DNA of 64,000 bases from Roseburia intestinalis L1-82 (GTDB lineage: Bacteria > Bacillota > Clostridia > Lachnospirales > Lachnospiraceae), in contig NZ_LR027880.1 in the NCBI RefSeq assembly GCF_900537995.1, positions 4,009,501 through 4,073,500 of the forward strand. The letters run 5' to 3'. The translations under genes and the position numbers were made by a program. Below, piece by piece: positions 25,972 through 34,700 of this stretch. Each line of letters starts with the position of its first letter. Within the stretch, counting starts at the first letter, position 1. A model generated the notes under the pieces. It did no database searches and was not told where the DNA came from. It saw only the letters and a program-made list of their open reading frames with translations.

Positions 25972-27120
25972 TTACTGGTATGAATCATATGACATCATAA
26001 AACGCTCTTTTACCGGCTTTGTATCAACCCCACATAACAGGCAGCACATGATACATGCGCCATATACCGGTGGATAGTCCGGAACGTCTAATTCAATATC
26101 CGGATGCAGCATCTCTTTTAACATTTCCCGGAATGCCGGTTTCTGTTTTAAAATTCCGCCGGATGCAACCACATATTTTCCGACATCATAATGATCCACG
26201 GCAAAATTGATAAGTTCCGCTAAACATGCTGCATTGTTCTTTAAAATCTGCTCTGCGATTTTATCCCCATTTTCATGTGCCAGAAATACGCACGGCGTAA
26301 ACGAAGCAATATAGGACTGGTTTTTACTGTAGATGTCCTGGATGCTCTCCCATACCGTATTCCCTAATTTTTCCTCAACAAGATCCGTCAGTATCGTATG
26401 TTCTCCGATCCCGTCCCTTGCATCCTGCGCTGCACAGATCGCATCCCGTCCGATGTGGTAGCCGCTGCCGCCTTTATCAAGCAGATATCCCCGCCCGCCA
26501 AAATGCTTTAAATTTCCATTCTGGTTTGCGTAAATGATCATTCCGGTTCCGCTGATCGCAGCCACACACCGGTCAAGATTTTTTCCACAGGCAATGACGT
26601 TATAGATGTCATTTTCGCACTGGATTTTTACTTTCGGATATTTTTCTTTTAACATCTTTTTGATCTTTGATGTATTGTTTCCGGAATCTAATCCTGCAGC
26701 ACCCACAAAGATTCCGCTGATCTTCCCCTTGATCTTCATGAGCGTATCAATGCCAAGCTGCAGGATGTTCATTGCCTCCTCCATTCCTACCGTATTCGGA
26801 TTGCAGCCGTCAAGGATGATCCGTTTTAAAATTCTTCCGCTTTCCGAAAATAAAACAAACTCTGTTTTCGTTCCCCCGCCATCGATTCCGATCATCATCT
26901 TTTCACTGTCACTGTTTTCACCGATCAGCGTATCGATGGAAACATCTAAAATCTCTGAGATCACACAAAGATTTTCGATACTCGGACAGGACTGTCCACA
27001 CTCCCATTTGGATACCGCCTGTGGGCTGATTCCCAATTTTTCCGCAAATTCATATTGATTCAGTCCTCTTTTATTCCGGTATGTTTTGATGTTTTCCGCC
27101 ATTGTCATGATATCAAACAC
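25972..27120 (-). CDS. XRE HTH fused to BadF/NAGK-type sugar kinase domain, nag operon regulator
   Basis: 382 residues from a GTG at 27120 (GGGGGA 6 nt upstream). Residues ~8-66 are an XRE helix-turn-helix (AENIKTYRNKRGLNQYEFAE, SPQAVSKWECGQSCPS). From ~75 on it is an ASKHA-fold BadF/BadG/NAGK domain: MIGIDGGGTKTEFVLF (phosphate 1), FVGAAGLDSG, AAISGTGMIIYA (phosphate 2) and YVVASGGIL (adenosine). Both halves appear intact. This copies the logic of ROK repressors such as NagC (HTH plus sugar kinase fold) from unrelated parts. It may sense GlcNAc, phosphorylate it, or both. The upstream in-frame ATGs lie before or inside the promoter, so the GTG is favoured. First gene of the nag operon. Confidence 0.82.
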   Translation of the reverse strand: MFDIMTMAENIKTYRNKRGLNQYEFAEKLGISPQAVSKWECGQSCPSIENLCVISEILDVSIDTLIGENSDSEKMMIGIDGGGTKTEFVLFSESGRILKRIILDGCNPNTVGMEEAMNILQLGIDTLMKIKGKISGIFVGAAGLDSGNNTSKIKKMLKEKYPKVKIQCENDIYNVIACGKNLDRCVAAISGTGMIIYANQNGNLKHFGGRGYLLDKGGSGYHIGRDAICAAQDARDGIGEHTILTDLVEEKLGNTVWESIQDIYSKNQSYIASFTPCVFLAHENGDKIAEQILKNNAACLAELINFAVDHYDVGKYVVASGGILKQKPAFREMLKEMLHPDIELDVPDYPPVYGACIMCCLLCGVDTKPVKERFMMSYDSYQ

Positions 27121-27151
27121 TTCGCATCCCCCATCTCGTTTTTCTAATTTC

Positions 27152-27179
27152 ATTATAAAACTAATGGTTGATTTTTCAA
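27152..27179 (-). promoter_or_regulatory. Sigma-A promoter of the nag operon with operator in its spacer
   Basis: TTGAAA (27174-27179), 16-nt spacer, TATAAT (27152-27157), minus strand. The spacer contains ATCAACCATTAGTTT, which resembles the perfect palindrome 38 nt farther upstream, so a repressor bound here would occlude RNA polymerase. Confidence 0.75.
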
Positions 27180-27209
27180 GCATGTGCCGGTTGTTATTTC
27201 TTTTTACGC

Positions 27210-27226
27210 ATCAACTATCAGTTGAT
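27210..27226. promoter_or_regulatory. Palindromic operator candidate upstream of the nag promoter
   Basis: ATCAACTATCAGTTGAT, a perfect 7-3-7 inverted repeat. Its half-sites match the element inside the promoter spacer (ATCAAC-N4-AGTT). The size suits an XRE dimer; the fusion protein encoded next door is the natural candidate. Confidence 0.6.
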
Positions 27227-27233
27227 ATGGAAC

Positions 27234-27387
27234 AAAGAGTCGCTTGCGACTCTTTCGCGCCCTGGCGGTGCTGTTTACAGCTAACTTCTACTCCGCGAGA
27301 TGCGCATCCCGCCCGGAGGGCTTTTTAATTCATAGGACGTAATTTCCTATGAATTAAAAAAGCAGAGCTGACATCGTACATGAATAC
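27234..27387. repeat. Unassigned intergenic stretch with two strong hairpins
   Basis: No gene seen. AAAGAGTCGC/GCGACTCTTT forms a 10-bp hairpin at 27234-27255, and a perfect 16-bp inverted repeat (arms 27322-27337 and 27345-27360, containing AATTCATAGGA) follows. A similar CATAGGA/TCCTATR palindrome occurs near 54256-54287, suggesting a dispersed repeat. Confidence 0.5.
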
Positions 27388-27420
27388 AAAAAATCCGGGC
27401 AGCAACACCCGGATTTTTTT
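27388..27420 (-). terminator. Intrinsic terminator after the IlvD/Edd gene
   Basis: AATCCGGG/CCCGGATT stem with an 8-nt loop, flanked by A and T runs. It begins 14 nt after the stop codon at 27434. Confidence 0.88.
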
Positions 27421-27433
27421 ATGGTCTGGATAC

Positions 27434-29221
27434 TTAGTCCATATAGGCACCCTTCATCGCACTGGTCGCATGCTGTGCATACAATTTTAACAGACCACTC
27501 TTATATTTGCTGGTAAAACCTTTCCAGTTCTTTTTACGTTCCTCTAAGATCTGTGCAATTTCTTCCCCGGTCTTTTCCTCGCCTTTGACACCTACAATCG
27601 CAAGACGGCGGTTCTCAACATCAAGTTCAATGAGATCTCCCTCTTCCACAAATGCGATCGGGCCGCCGGCTGCTGCCTCCGGAGATACATGTCCTACGAC
27701 CGGTCCTCTGGATGCGCCGGAAAAACGTCCATCTGTGATCAGTGCAACGCTGGCTGCAAGTTTCGGGTCAGAACAGATTGCCTCGCCGGTGTAGAACATC
27801 TCCGGCATACCGCTGCCTCTCGGTCCCTCGTAGCGGATAAATACGGCATCTCCCGGTACTACTTTTCCCTTCAGGATCGCATCGATCGCTTCTTCCTCGC
27901 TGTCATACGGTTTTGCGTTTAATCTTGCATGGAACATTTCTTTCGGGCAGGCAGTGTGTTTAATGACTGCTCCCTCCGGTGCAAGGTTGCCGCGCAGGAT
28001 TGCGATGCTTCCCTCTGTACCGATCGCATGGTCAAAATCAGCGATGATATCGGTACGTTTGATCTCTTTTCCGATCAGTGCGGATTTCTCTTTTAAGATC
28101 GCATCACAGTGCTCGTAGAAACCGTTCTTTTTTAACTCTTCTAAATTTTCACCGAGTGTTTTTCCGGTAACTGTCATCACATCAAGGTGGAGCATGCTCT
28201 TGATTTCTTCCATGACTCTCGGCACACCGCCTGCATAGTAGAAATACTGTGCCGGCCAGTCTCCTGCCGGGCGGATGTTTAGCAGATAATGTGCACCGCG
28301 GTGCATTCTGTCAAAAGTATCCGCATCAATTTCAAAACCAAATTCATGTGCGATTGCCGGAATGTGCATGACCGCGTTGGTGGAACCTGAGATTGCAGCA
28401 TGTACCATGATCGCATTCTCAAGACTTTCCATTGTGACGATATCTTTTGCAGCAATTCCCATTTCAACTAATTTCATTAACTGTTTTCCGGCATCATAGG
28501 CAGCCTTTTTTAATTCCGGTGCAGTTGCCGGCATCAGTGCTGTTCCCGGAAGCATCAGTCCAAGTGCTTCAGCCATAACCTGCATTGTGGAAGCGGTTCC
28601 CATGAAAGAACATGCGCCACAGCTTGGACATGCATTGTGTTTGTAATAGCGGAGCTGCTCTTCCGGGATCTCACCACGCTCATACTGCGCGCTGAATTTT
28701 CCGATCTGCTCTAAGGTTAAAAGCTCATTGATCTTACAGCCCGGATCATTTTCCACATATTCCGGTTTTACAACCGTTGCTTCCATAACACCACCGGTCA
28801 CAACGATCGCGCTCATCTCTTTTAAACGGCCGATACTCATAAGCATCGCCGGCATTGCCTTGTCACAGCTTGCGATAAAAACACCACCATCAAACGTTGT
28901 AGCGTTTGCCTGCGCCTCCACAAGGTTTGTGATCGCATCTCTGTGTGCTAAAGAATAATTGATTCCATCGTGTCCCTGGGACATTCCATCGCACATATCT
29001 GTTGCATAATAACGCGCTGCTTTTCCGCCGTTTTCATCAACACCTTTTACTGCTTCTTCCACAAAAATATTTAAATGGCTTGAACCCGGATGGCTGTTTC
29101 CATAAGTACTCTCAATGATGATCTGTGGTTTGGAAAGCTCCTCCGCCTTCCATCCCATACCCATGCGAAGCGGGTCCATCTCCGGTGCAAGTTCTCTTAC
29201 TTTCTGACTTCTTAATTCCAT
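27434..29221 (-). CDS. IlvD/Edd family dehydratase, probable sugar-acid dehydratase
   Basis: Fe-S dehydratase of 595 residues. Family features: CDGMSQGHDGINYSLAHRD, the cluster cysteines in ASCDKAMPAMLM and CPSCGACSFMGTASTM, GSTNAVMHIPAIAHE, and C-terminal DGRFSGASRGPVVGHVSPEA. It is longer than typical IlvD (~555). Neighbours are a GntP permease and a GntR regulator and no other branched-chain amino acid genes are present. Dehydration of an aldonate (gluconate, xylonate, galactonate or similar) is therefore more likely than dihydroxy-acid dehydratase, but ilvD itself is not excluded. Start at 29221 has GGAGG supplied by the leader repeat. Confidence 0.8.
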   Translation of the reverse strand: MELRSQKVRELAPEMDPLRMGMGWKAEELSKPQIIIESTYGNSHPGSSHLNIFVEEAVKGVDENGGKAARYYATDMCDGMSQGHDGINYSLAHRDAITNLVEAQANATTFDGGVFIASCDKAMPAMLMSIGRLKEMSAIVVTGGVMEATVVKPEYVENDPGCKINELLTLEQIGKFSAQYERGEIPEEQLRYYKHNACPSCGACSFMGTASTMQVMAEALGLMLPGTALMPATAPELKKAAYDAGKQLMKLVEMGIAAKDIVTMESLENAIMVHAAISGSTNAVMHIPAIAHEFGFEIDADTFDRMHRGAHYLLNIRPAGDWPAQYFYYAGGVPRVMEEIKSMLHLDVMTVTGKTLGENLEELKKNGFYEHCDAILKEKSALIGKEIKRTDIIADFDHAIGTEGSIAILRGNLAPEGAVIKHTACPKEMFHARLNAKPYDSEEEAIDAILKGKVVPGDAVFIRYEGPRGSGMPEMFYTGEAICSDPKLAASVALITDGRFSGASRGPVVGHVSPEAAAGGPIAFVEEGDLIELDVENRRLAIVGVKGEEKTGEEIAQILEERKKNWKGFTSKYKSGLLKLYAQHATSAMKGAYMD

Positions 29222-29225
29222 GATA

Positions 29226-29331
29226 ACCTCCATTCCTGCGCTGTTTTTTTGCGCATCTCAAGTTTGTGCGTAAGCACAAATCTTGCGTGTGAAAAATCTT
29301 ATTTTTCACACTAGCCTCCATTCCTGCGCTG
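29226..29331 (-). repeat. Leader repeat family B before the IlvD/Edd gene
   Basis: Same layout as the pdxT copy. Flanks repeat almost exactly: AGCGCAGGAATGGAGGCTA at the 5' side and AGCGCAGGAATGGAGGTTA at the 3' side, the latter providing the gene's GGAGG. Between them is the GTGTGAAAAAT/ATTTTTCACAC hairpin and two further stems. Confidence 0.85.
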
Positions 29332-29401
29332 CTTTTTACCGTGAAAATCTATAATATACTAAATTTCATGCTCTGTGATTGCTCTGTCATTACCGTTTCT
29401 T

Positions 29402-30757
29402 CTACACGAAGAAAGAAATGATCAGTGCAACGATAAATCCGGTTCCACCAACCAATGTCTCCATGATCGTCCAGGTTTTTAACGTTGTCTTCTCGTCAAG
29501 TCCGATCAGTGATCTTACCAGCCAGAATCCGGAATCGTTAAAGTGTGAGCAGACTGTCGCTCCACCGGCAACTGCTGCAACCACACATGCAAGATACATC
29601 GGTGATAAGGATGCGATCTCCGGCATTGCTGCTACAATTCCTGCTGCCATGGTCATTGCTACGGTTGCAGAACCTACACAGATTCTTACCAGTGCTGCAA
29701 CTAAAAATGCTACAACAACGATTGGAAGATTTATGGATGCCACAGCATTACCAATGATCTCACCTAAGCCGGAATACTGTAAAATATAACGGAGCACGCC
29801 GCCACATGCTGTCACAAGAAGGATCAGTCCTGTCGGCTCTAAAGATTTTGTGAGGATCTTCTCTAATTCCGGCATCGTGTATCCATGTCTTGTTCCAAGG
29901 ATGAACATTGCGGCTAATGTTGCGATCAGAAGTGCTGCAAACGGCTGTCCTAAAAAGTTAAATAACGGTGCCACTCCTGCCAATGCCGGAACCACGCCTG
30001 CAACAGATTTCAATATGATAAGTACCAGAGGGATCATGATGATGGTAACGACCGATGCAAAACTCGGAAGTTTGGATTCATCAATATCTTCCTGGTTTGC
30101 GATCTGATCCGGAACCGGAACATAAAATTTCTTTCCGCAGATAGCTCCCCAGACCGGACCTGCAACGATCATTGCAAAAAATCCACAGCATACACCGACT
30201 AAAATAACCCATCCAAGTTCCACATTTAACATTGTGGCAACTAATACCGGGCCAGGTGTCGGCGGGATAAATGCGTGTCCTACGGCAAGTCCTGCTAAAA
30301 GCGGGATCGCATAAAACAGGGAAGATTTCTTTGTTCTTTTTGCAAGAGAAAATGCAAGTGGAATTAAAATGATAAGTCCTGCATCAAAGAATACCGGGAT
30401 AGAAATAACAAGGCCGGTGATTCCAAGCGCCCATGCAGCCTTCTCATCCCCAAATTTCTTTACCATTGTAACTGCTAAAGTCTGTGCTCCACCCGATGCT
30501 TCAAGTATCGCACCGAACATGGAACCGAGTCCTACCAGGAGGGCAATTCCCTTTAGCGTGTTTCCTATACCATCGTCCACCGCCGTTACGATTTCTTCAA
30601 ACGGCATTCCTGCGATCAGTCCGATTGCAATCGCACCGATTAAGATCGAAAGCATTGCGTGAACCTTAAATTTGATGATCAAAACTAACAACAATGCCAG
30701 TCCGATAATTGCTGCAATAACCAGCCGGGTTGTATCTAATTCTGCGACGTTACCCAT
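29402..30757 (-). CDS. GntP family gluconate:proton symporter-type permease
   Basis: 451 residues with roughly twelve to fourteen hydrophobic segments. GntP signatures: FKVHAMLSILIGAIAIGLIAGMP, PVFFDAGLIILIPLAFSLAK, HAFIPPTPGPVLVATMLN, and C-terminal CSHFNDSGFWLVRSLIGLDEKTTLKTW. The family carries gluconate and related sugar acids. Start has AAGGAGG. Preceded by a strong promoter with two identical-type operator palindromes; the dehydratase gene follows 180 nt later in the same direction. Confidence 0.92.
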   Translation of the reverse strand: MGNVAELDTTRLVIAAIIGLALLLVLIIKFKVHAMLSILIGAIAIGLIAGMPFEEIVTAVDDGIGNTLKGIALLVGLGSMFGAILEASGGAQTLAVTMVKKFGDEKAAWALGITGLVISIPVFFDAGLIILIPLAFSLAKRTKKSSLFYAIPLLAGLAVGHAFIPPTPGPVLVATMLNVELGWVILVGVCCGFFAMIVAGPVWGAICGKKFYVPVPDQIANQEDIDESKLPSFASVVTIIMIPLVLIILKSVAGVVPALAGVAPLFNFLGQPFAALLIATLAAMFILGTRHGYTMPELEKILTKSLEPTGLILLVTACGGVLRYILQYSGLGEIIGNAVASINLPIVVVAFLVAALVRICVGSATVAMTMAAGIVAAMPEIASLSPMYLACVVAAVAGGATVCSHFNDSGFWLVRSLIGLDEKTTLKTWTIMETLVGGTGFIVALIISFFV

Positions 30758-30785
30758 GATATACCTCCTTATTGATATTTGTATG

Positions 30786-30796
30786 ACGTCTGATGT
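30786..30796. promoter_or_regulatory. GntR-type operator 1 at the gntP transcription start
   Basis: ACGTCTGATGT, an ACRTC-T-GATGT palindrome, just downstream of the -10 box of the gntP promoter. It matches the second site at 30839 apart from one base. Confidence 0.6.
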
Positions 30797-30808
30797 TTCA
30801 TTGCGATT

Positions 30809-30837
30809 ATTGTATTTTATTGATCATTTTTTGTCAA
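30809..30837 (-). promoter_or_regulatory. Sigma-A promoter of gntP
   Basis: Consensus -35 TTGACA (30832-30837), 17-nt spacer, TACAAT (30809-30814), minus strand. Bracketed by two 11-bp palindromes, one abutting the -35 and one near +1. Confidence 0.85.
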
Positions 30838-30838
30838 T

Positions 30839-30849
30839 ACATCTGATGT
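30839..30849. promoter_or_regulatory. GntR-type operator 2 upstream of the gntP -35
   Basis: ACATCTGATGT, a perfect 5-1-5 palindrome one base from the -35 box. It is 53 bp (about five helical turns) from operator 1, a spacing compatible with looping or cooperative repression. Confidence 0.6.
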
Positions 30850-30877
30850 CTAGTTTGTTAAAACCTCTCTTTTAGAC

Positions 30878-30918
30878 AAAAAAACAAGGTGTTTTCCTAA
30901 AAAAGCACCTTGTTTTTT
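30878..30918 (-). terminator. Intrinsic terminator after gntR
   Basis: AAAAAACAAGGTG pairs with CACCTTGTTTTTT around a 14-nt loop; T runs on either strand. Lies ~65 nt beyond the gntR stop and before the gntP promoter. Confidence 0.8.
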
Positions 30919-30982
30919 GTATATTTTTCCGATATTGCATCATGTCATATGACGTCTTACCAGTTTTTGGAGTTTTTGTCCC

Positions 30983-31687
30983 TTACTCATTTTTTTGCTG
31001 CGCCTTTGCCTGTTTTTTCAAAATCATCTGACGATTATAATTGAGGTGCATGATCATCGCATATTTTGCACCCGCACTGTCTCCATTTAAGATTGCATCC
31101 GTGATCGCACGGTGGGTATCAATCGTTTCGTCTTTTAACTGGCGGTGTGTCAGGTTCACGAACGTGATGACCGCCGACTGAATGATCGGTACCAGTTTCT
31201 CAATGACTTTATTTTTGCTGCACCGCGCAATGTAAGTGTGAAATTCCACATCTTTCTGCAGATGGTTCTCCCCGGCAAGATACAGATTTTCCACCTCATC
31301 ACACAGCCGCTTTAACTCCGCCTTTTCCTCGTCCGTCGCGTTTTCACTTGCCAGCATGGCGATCTCCGGCTCTAACATCAGGCGCACATTGCAGAGGTCT
31401 AACGCCAGTTCATATTTGTCCGTAAACCCTGAAAGCCCTAACGGATCATCCTCTAAGCGGTTCGTCCCGATCACATAAGTCCCGGAACCCCTGCGGACCT
31501 CAAGCACACCTTTGGAAACCAGGCTTTTTACCGTCTCCCGCACTGTGCTCCGCCCAACGCCGAACAGCTCTGCCAGTTCAAACTCATTTGGCAGTTTCTC
31601 ACCTATTTTCACCGGCGTATGCAAAATATAATCCATCAGTTCTTCTTCCACATGCGGTGCTAATAATTCCCGGCTCTTTTTTTCCAT
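30983..31687 (-). CDS. GntR family regulator, FadR subfamily
   Basis: 234 residues. N-terminal winged HTH (PVKIGEKLPNEFELAELFGVGRSTVRETVKSLVSKGVLEVRRGSGTYV in pieces) and a FadR-type all-helical effector domain (FCD) with metal-binding His/Asp residues (EFHTYIARCS, DTHRAITDAI). FadR-type regulators often answer to sugar acids or their breakdown products. Own terminator downstream. The natural targets are the two ACRTCTGATGT sites around the gntP promoter. A related half-site (GACGTCTTAC) lies between this gene's stop and terminator. Confidence 0.9.
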   Translation of the reverse strand: MEKKSRELLAPHVEEELMDYILHTPVKIGEKLPNEFELAELFGVGRSTVRETVKSLVSKGVLEVRRGSGTYVIGTNRLEDDPLGLSGFTDKYELALDLCNVRLMLEPEIAMLASENATDEEKAELKRLCDEVENLYLAGENHLQKDVEFHTYIARCSKNKVIEKLVPIIQSAVITFVNLTHRQLKDETIDTHRAITDAILNGDSAGAKYAMIMHLNYNRQMILKKQAKAQQKNE

Positions 31688-31768
31688 ATTGTATTATTTT
31701 CTCCTTTGTCCTGTGTGATGCATAAAGACATCATACCACTTTTTGCCGGATGTTTGAACGCAAAATTT

Positions 31769-34700
31769 TTAACGTGCCTTCGCAAAATAGTCATTCAAAA
31801 TTTCCTTGATGTAGTGATAGCGTCTTGCATAAGAGTTTTCCACACGGATGATCTGCATATGGTGCGCCTTACAGATCTCATTTTTCTGTCTGTCCCGCTC
31901 CCGTACCACTTCATCCTCAAAATGCTCCTTGCCGTCGAGTTCGATCGCAAAAACGGGCAGCTCGCTTTTTCCCCTCTTTTCATAGACAACAAAGTCGAAT
32001 CTTCCCATATAAAACAGATTATCATAAGTGACATTATCCCGGAACACCTGGGATATGGCAACCTCTTTGTGGATCGTATATTTATTCCGGGTGAGCCAGA
32101 TATTTTCCAGCGCATGTGTCAGGTTTTTCATAAATGCCGCTTCTGTTTCCGTGGAAAACGGCTGGATTCCAAGTGCTCTCGAACTGATATGCTTTTCCGT
32201 AATTTTGGATTCCCCGTTCATTTTCACATACTGCACCAGCTCGTACAGATCATCATCCTCATTTCCCTGATGAAGGCGCTCCAATTCTTTCCCGTCCGCA
32301 AGAAGGATCAGCTTGTCCTTCGCCCGCGACGTTGCAACATTGATCAGTTCCTTATTATTTTTGAGCCAGTCATAAGTTCCCTTTCCAGTCCGGTCGCTTA
32401 ACGCCGTGGAAAACAGCACCACATCCTTTTCGTCTCCCTGAAATGCATGTACCGTTCCGCACACGACATGCTCAAATCCGTTTTCTTTGATCCCTCGCTC
32501 GATCAGTATCCGCTGATTCACAAACGGTGTGATGACAGCAATACTTTTATCAGGATTTTCCCCCGCATAGCGCATGATCTCCTCCACCTCTGCCGGAGAG
32601 GTATTCTTCATGTCACCTGGCCCGCCATCCACATTGACATAGACAAGCGGCTGTCTTTCCCTGCTGTCAGACTGCACCTGAAGTTTGGAGTTATAATATT
32701 TTTTATTGTTAAAGTCTATGATTTTTTTATTACAGCGGTAATGATTTCGCAAAAGTATCTCATCGCTGACCGCATCACAGGCAAGATATGTCTTATAAAT
32801 GGAATTTTCGCGGTAATCATATTCATCCGCAACATGGTATTTTCTGCGCAGTTTCCGGTTCGTGAGTTCGTCCAATAAAATAACCGGCTTTAACTGCTGC
32901 GGATCTCCCACCAGCATCAGTTTTTCACCCCGGATGATTGGCACAAGTGAGACCGCAACATTGCACTGGCTCGCCTCATCCATGATTGTCATGTCAAACA
33001 GCGGTTCCGGTTCACCCAGTTTATGGGAAGAAATGCAGGTCGTTATCATGATTGGAAATACCTTCTGCAGCTTCTTTACATTCTCCGATTTCTGCAGATA
33101 CTTGTTAAATGCTGCTGCCTGCTCATTCACATCTTCATCATCATCTAAAATTTTCCGTAAATCCTGAAACCTGTTACTTTCCAGCTCCTTGATGTATTTT
33201 GCGGAGGTATAATACAGATAACTGTAAAATTCATCCTCATTGCGGTCTAATAGAGCCATTGCATCCCGCTCAGATATCTCACCGATCTTCTGGATTTTTT
33301 CATCCAGATTCCGCAGCTGACGCCCCTGCAGATCCGTATGGAAATGAAAGAGCGTCGCCACATTTTTCATCCGTTCCTGATACTCCATGACCTGCGTTAA
33401 CGTTTCTTTGCGCTCCGTCAGGTCTAAGACTTCCTCATATTCCTTTAACCTGCCGGAAAGCTGTTTCGCCCGGTCAATTCTATCACCTTTTCGACGATCT
33501 AACGTGGAAGAAAATACTTTAATGCCATGCACCTCTCTCCGCAGCTGGTTGATGTAACAGATACATTCTTTTACTTTTTCCTGATTTCCAAGGCGCAGTA
33601 CCGGAAATGCGACCCGTTTTCCCTTATAAGTCAGGGAACTTAATTTTTCAAATACATTGTTTATGGGTACATTGTTGTAAGACGCAAACAGTACCGTCAT
33701 ATTGTTAAAAAATGCCGTCACGATCGTGTTTAAGATCGTATTCGTCTTGCCGGTTCCCGGTGGTCCCTGAATATAGGCAAGCGGATATTTCATGGCATTG
33801 TTAATTGCAAGAAGCTGGTCAAGATTGATGTTCTGGTTTAACAGTGCGATCGGATATGCCTTCGTTCTTCGCGGACGTTCCAAAAGATCGCCGAAAAATG
33901 CCCGGATTGGAAAAGTCACCTGCTCTTTTTCGTACATGTCAAGAATCGCCTTATACTCTTCATGCAGATTTAATGCACAGTCCATGCCAAGTCCGATGAC
34001 ATAGGGCATGTCATCCACAACCGCCCGTGCACCGTTTTTTTCTGTAATCGCATCTTTTATTTTTTCAAGATTTTTTTCAAAATCGGATAACAGCTCATAT
34101 TCATCCGCATCTAAATACCTTCGGATATTTTCCTGCTCTCCCCCTATGGTAAACTGCGTGCAGATCGTGATATCTTCATCCGGTTTAAATGCCTTGTTTT
34201 TTACATCCAGATTCAGATTCCGGTATGCCAGCACATACAATCCATTTTTTGTATGGATACTTAAAATATTTAGTGCCAGCTTTTGAATATGAAGCGTTTT
34301 CCCCTGTTTCGTGCCCCGGTTCATGCGCCGCTGAAAATTTGTCACGATCTCTTTAAACTGTTCCTCCGACAACTGGTACTCCCCGTCACGCACCTGATCT
34401 CCGTCGATATAGCGCACCAGTTCATAATCGGTCGTATACGGCGTGGCATCCAGTTTGCTGCACATTTCCAGATAATTCAGTATTTTTAAATTTGCCGTGT
34501 TTGCAAAAAGGTTCTGGTAGCGTTCCGGGTGCAGCGCGATATCTTCGATCAGCCGCTCATTCTCCGGGCAGTACGAGCCTTCCACGATCTCGGTCGAGAG
34601 GATGGAATCGATATAGATCTTATCGTATCCCTCAATCGAGCACCGGTTGAGATGAAGTCCGTCCACTTTTAAAGTCTTGTTCCGTGGGTCTAAGTCCCGG

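Noticed and set aside
27434..29221. Plain annotation as biosynthetic ilvD
   Set aside because: Context (GntP, GntR, shared operators) and a length of 595 residues point to a sugar-acid dehydratase, though ilvD is not excluded.
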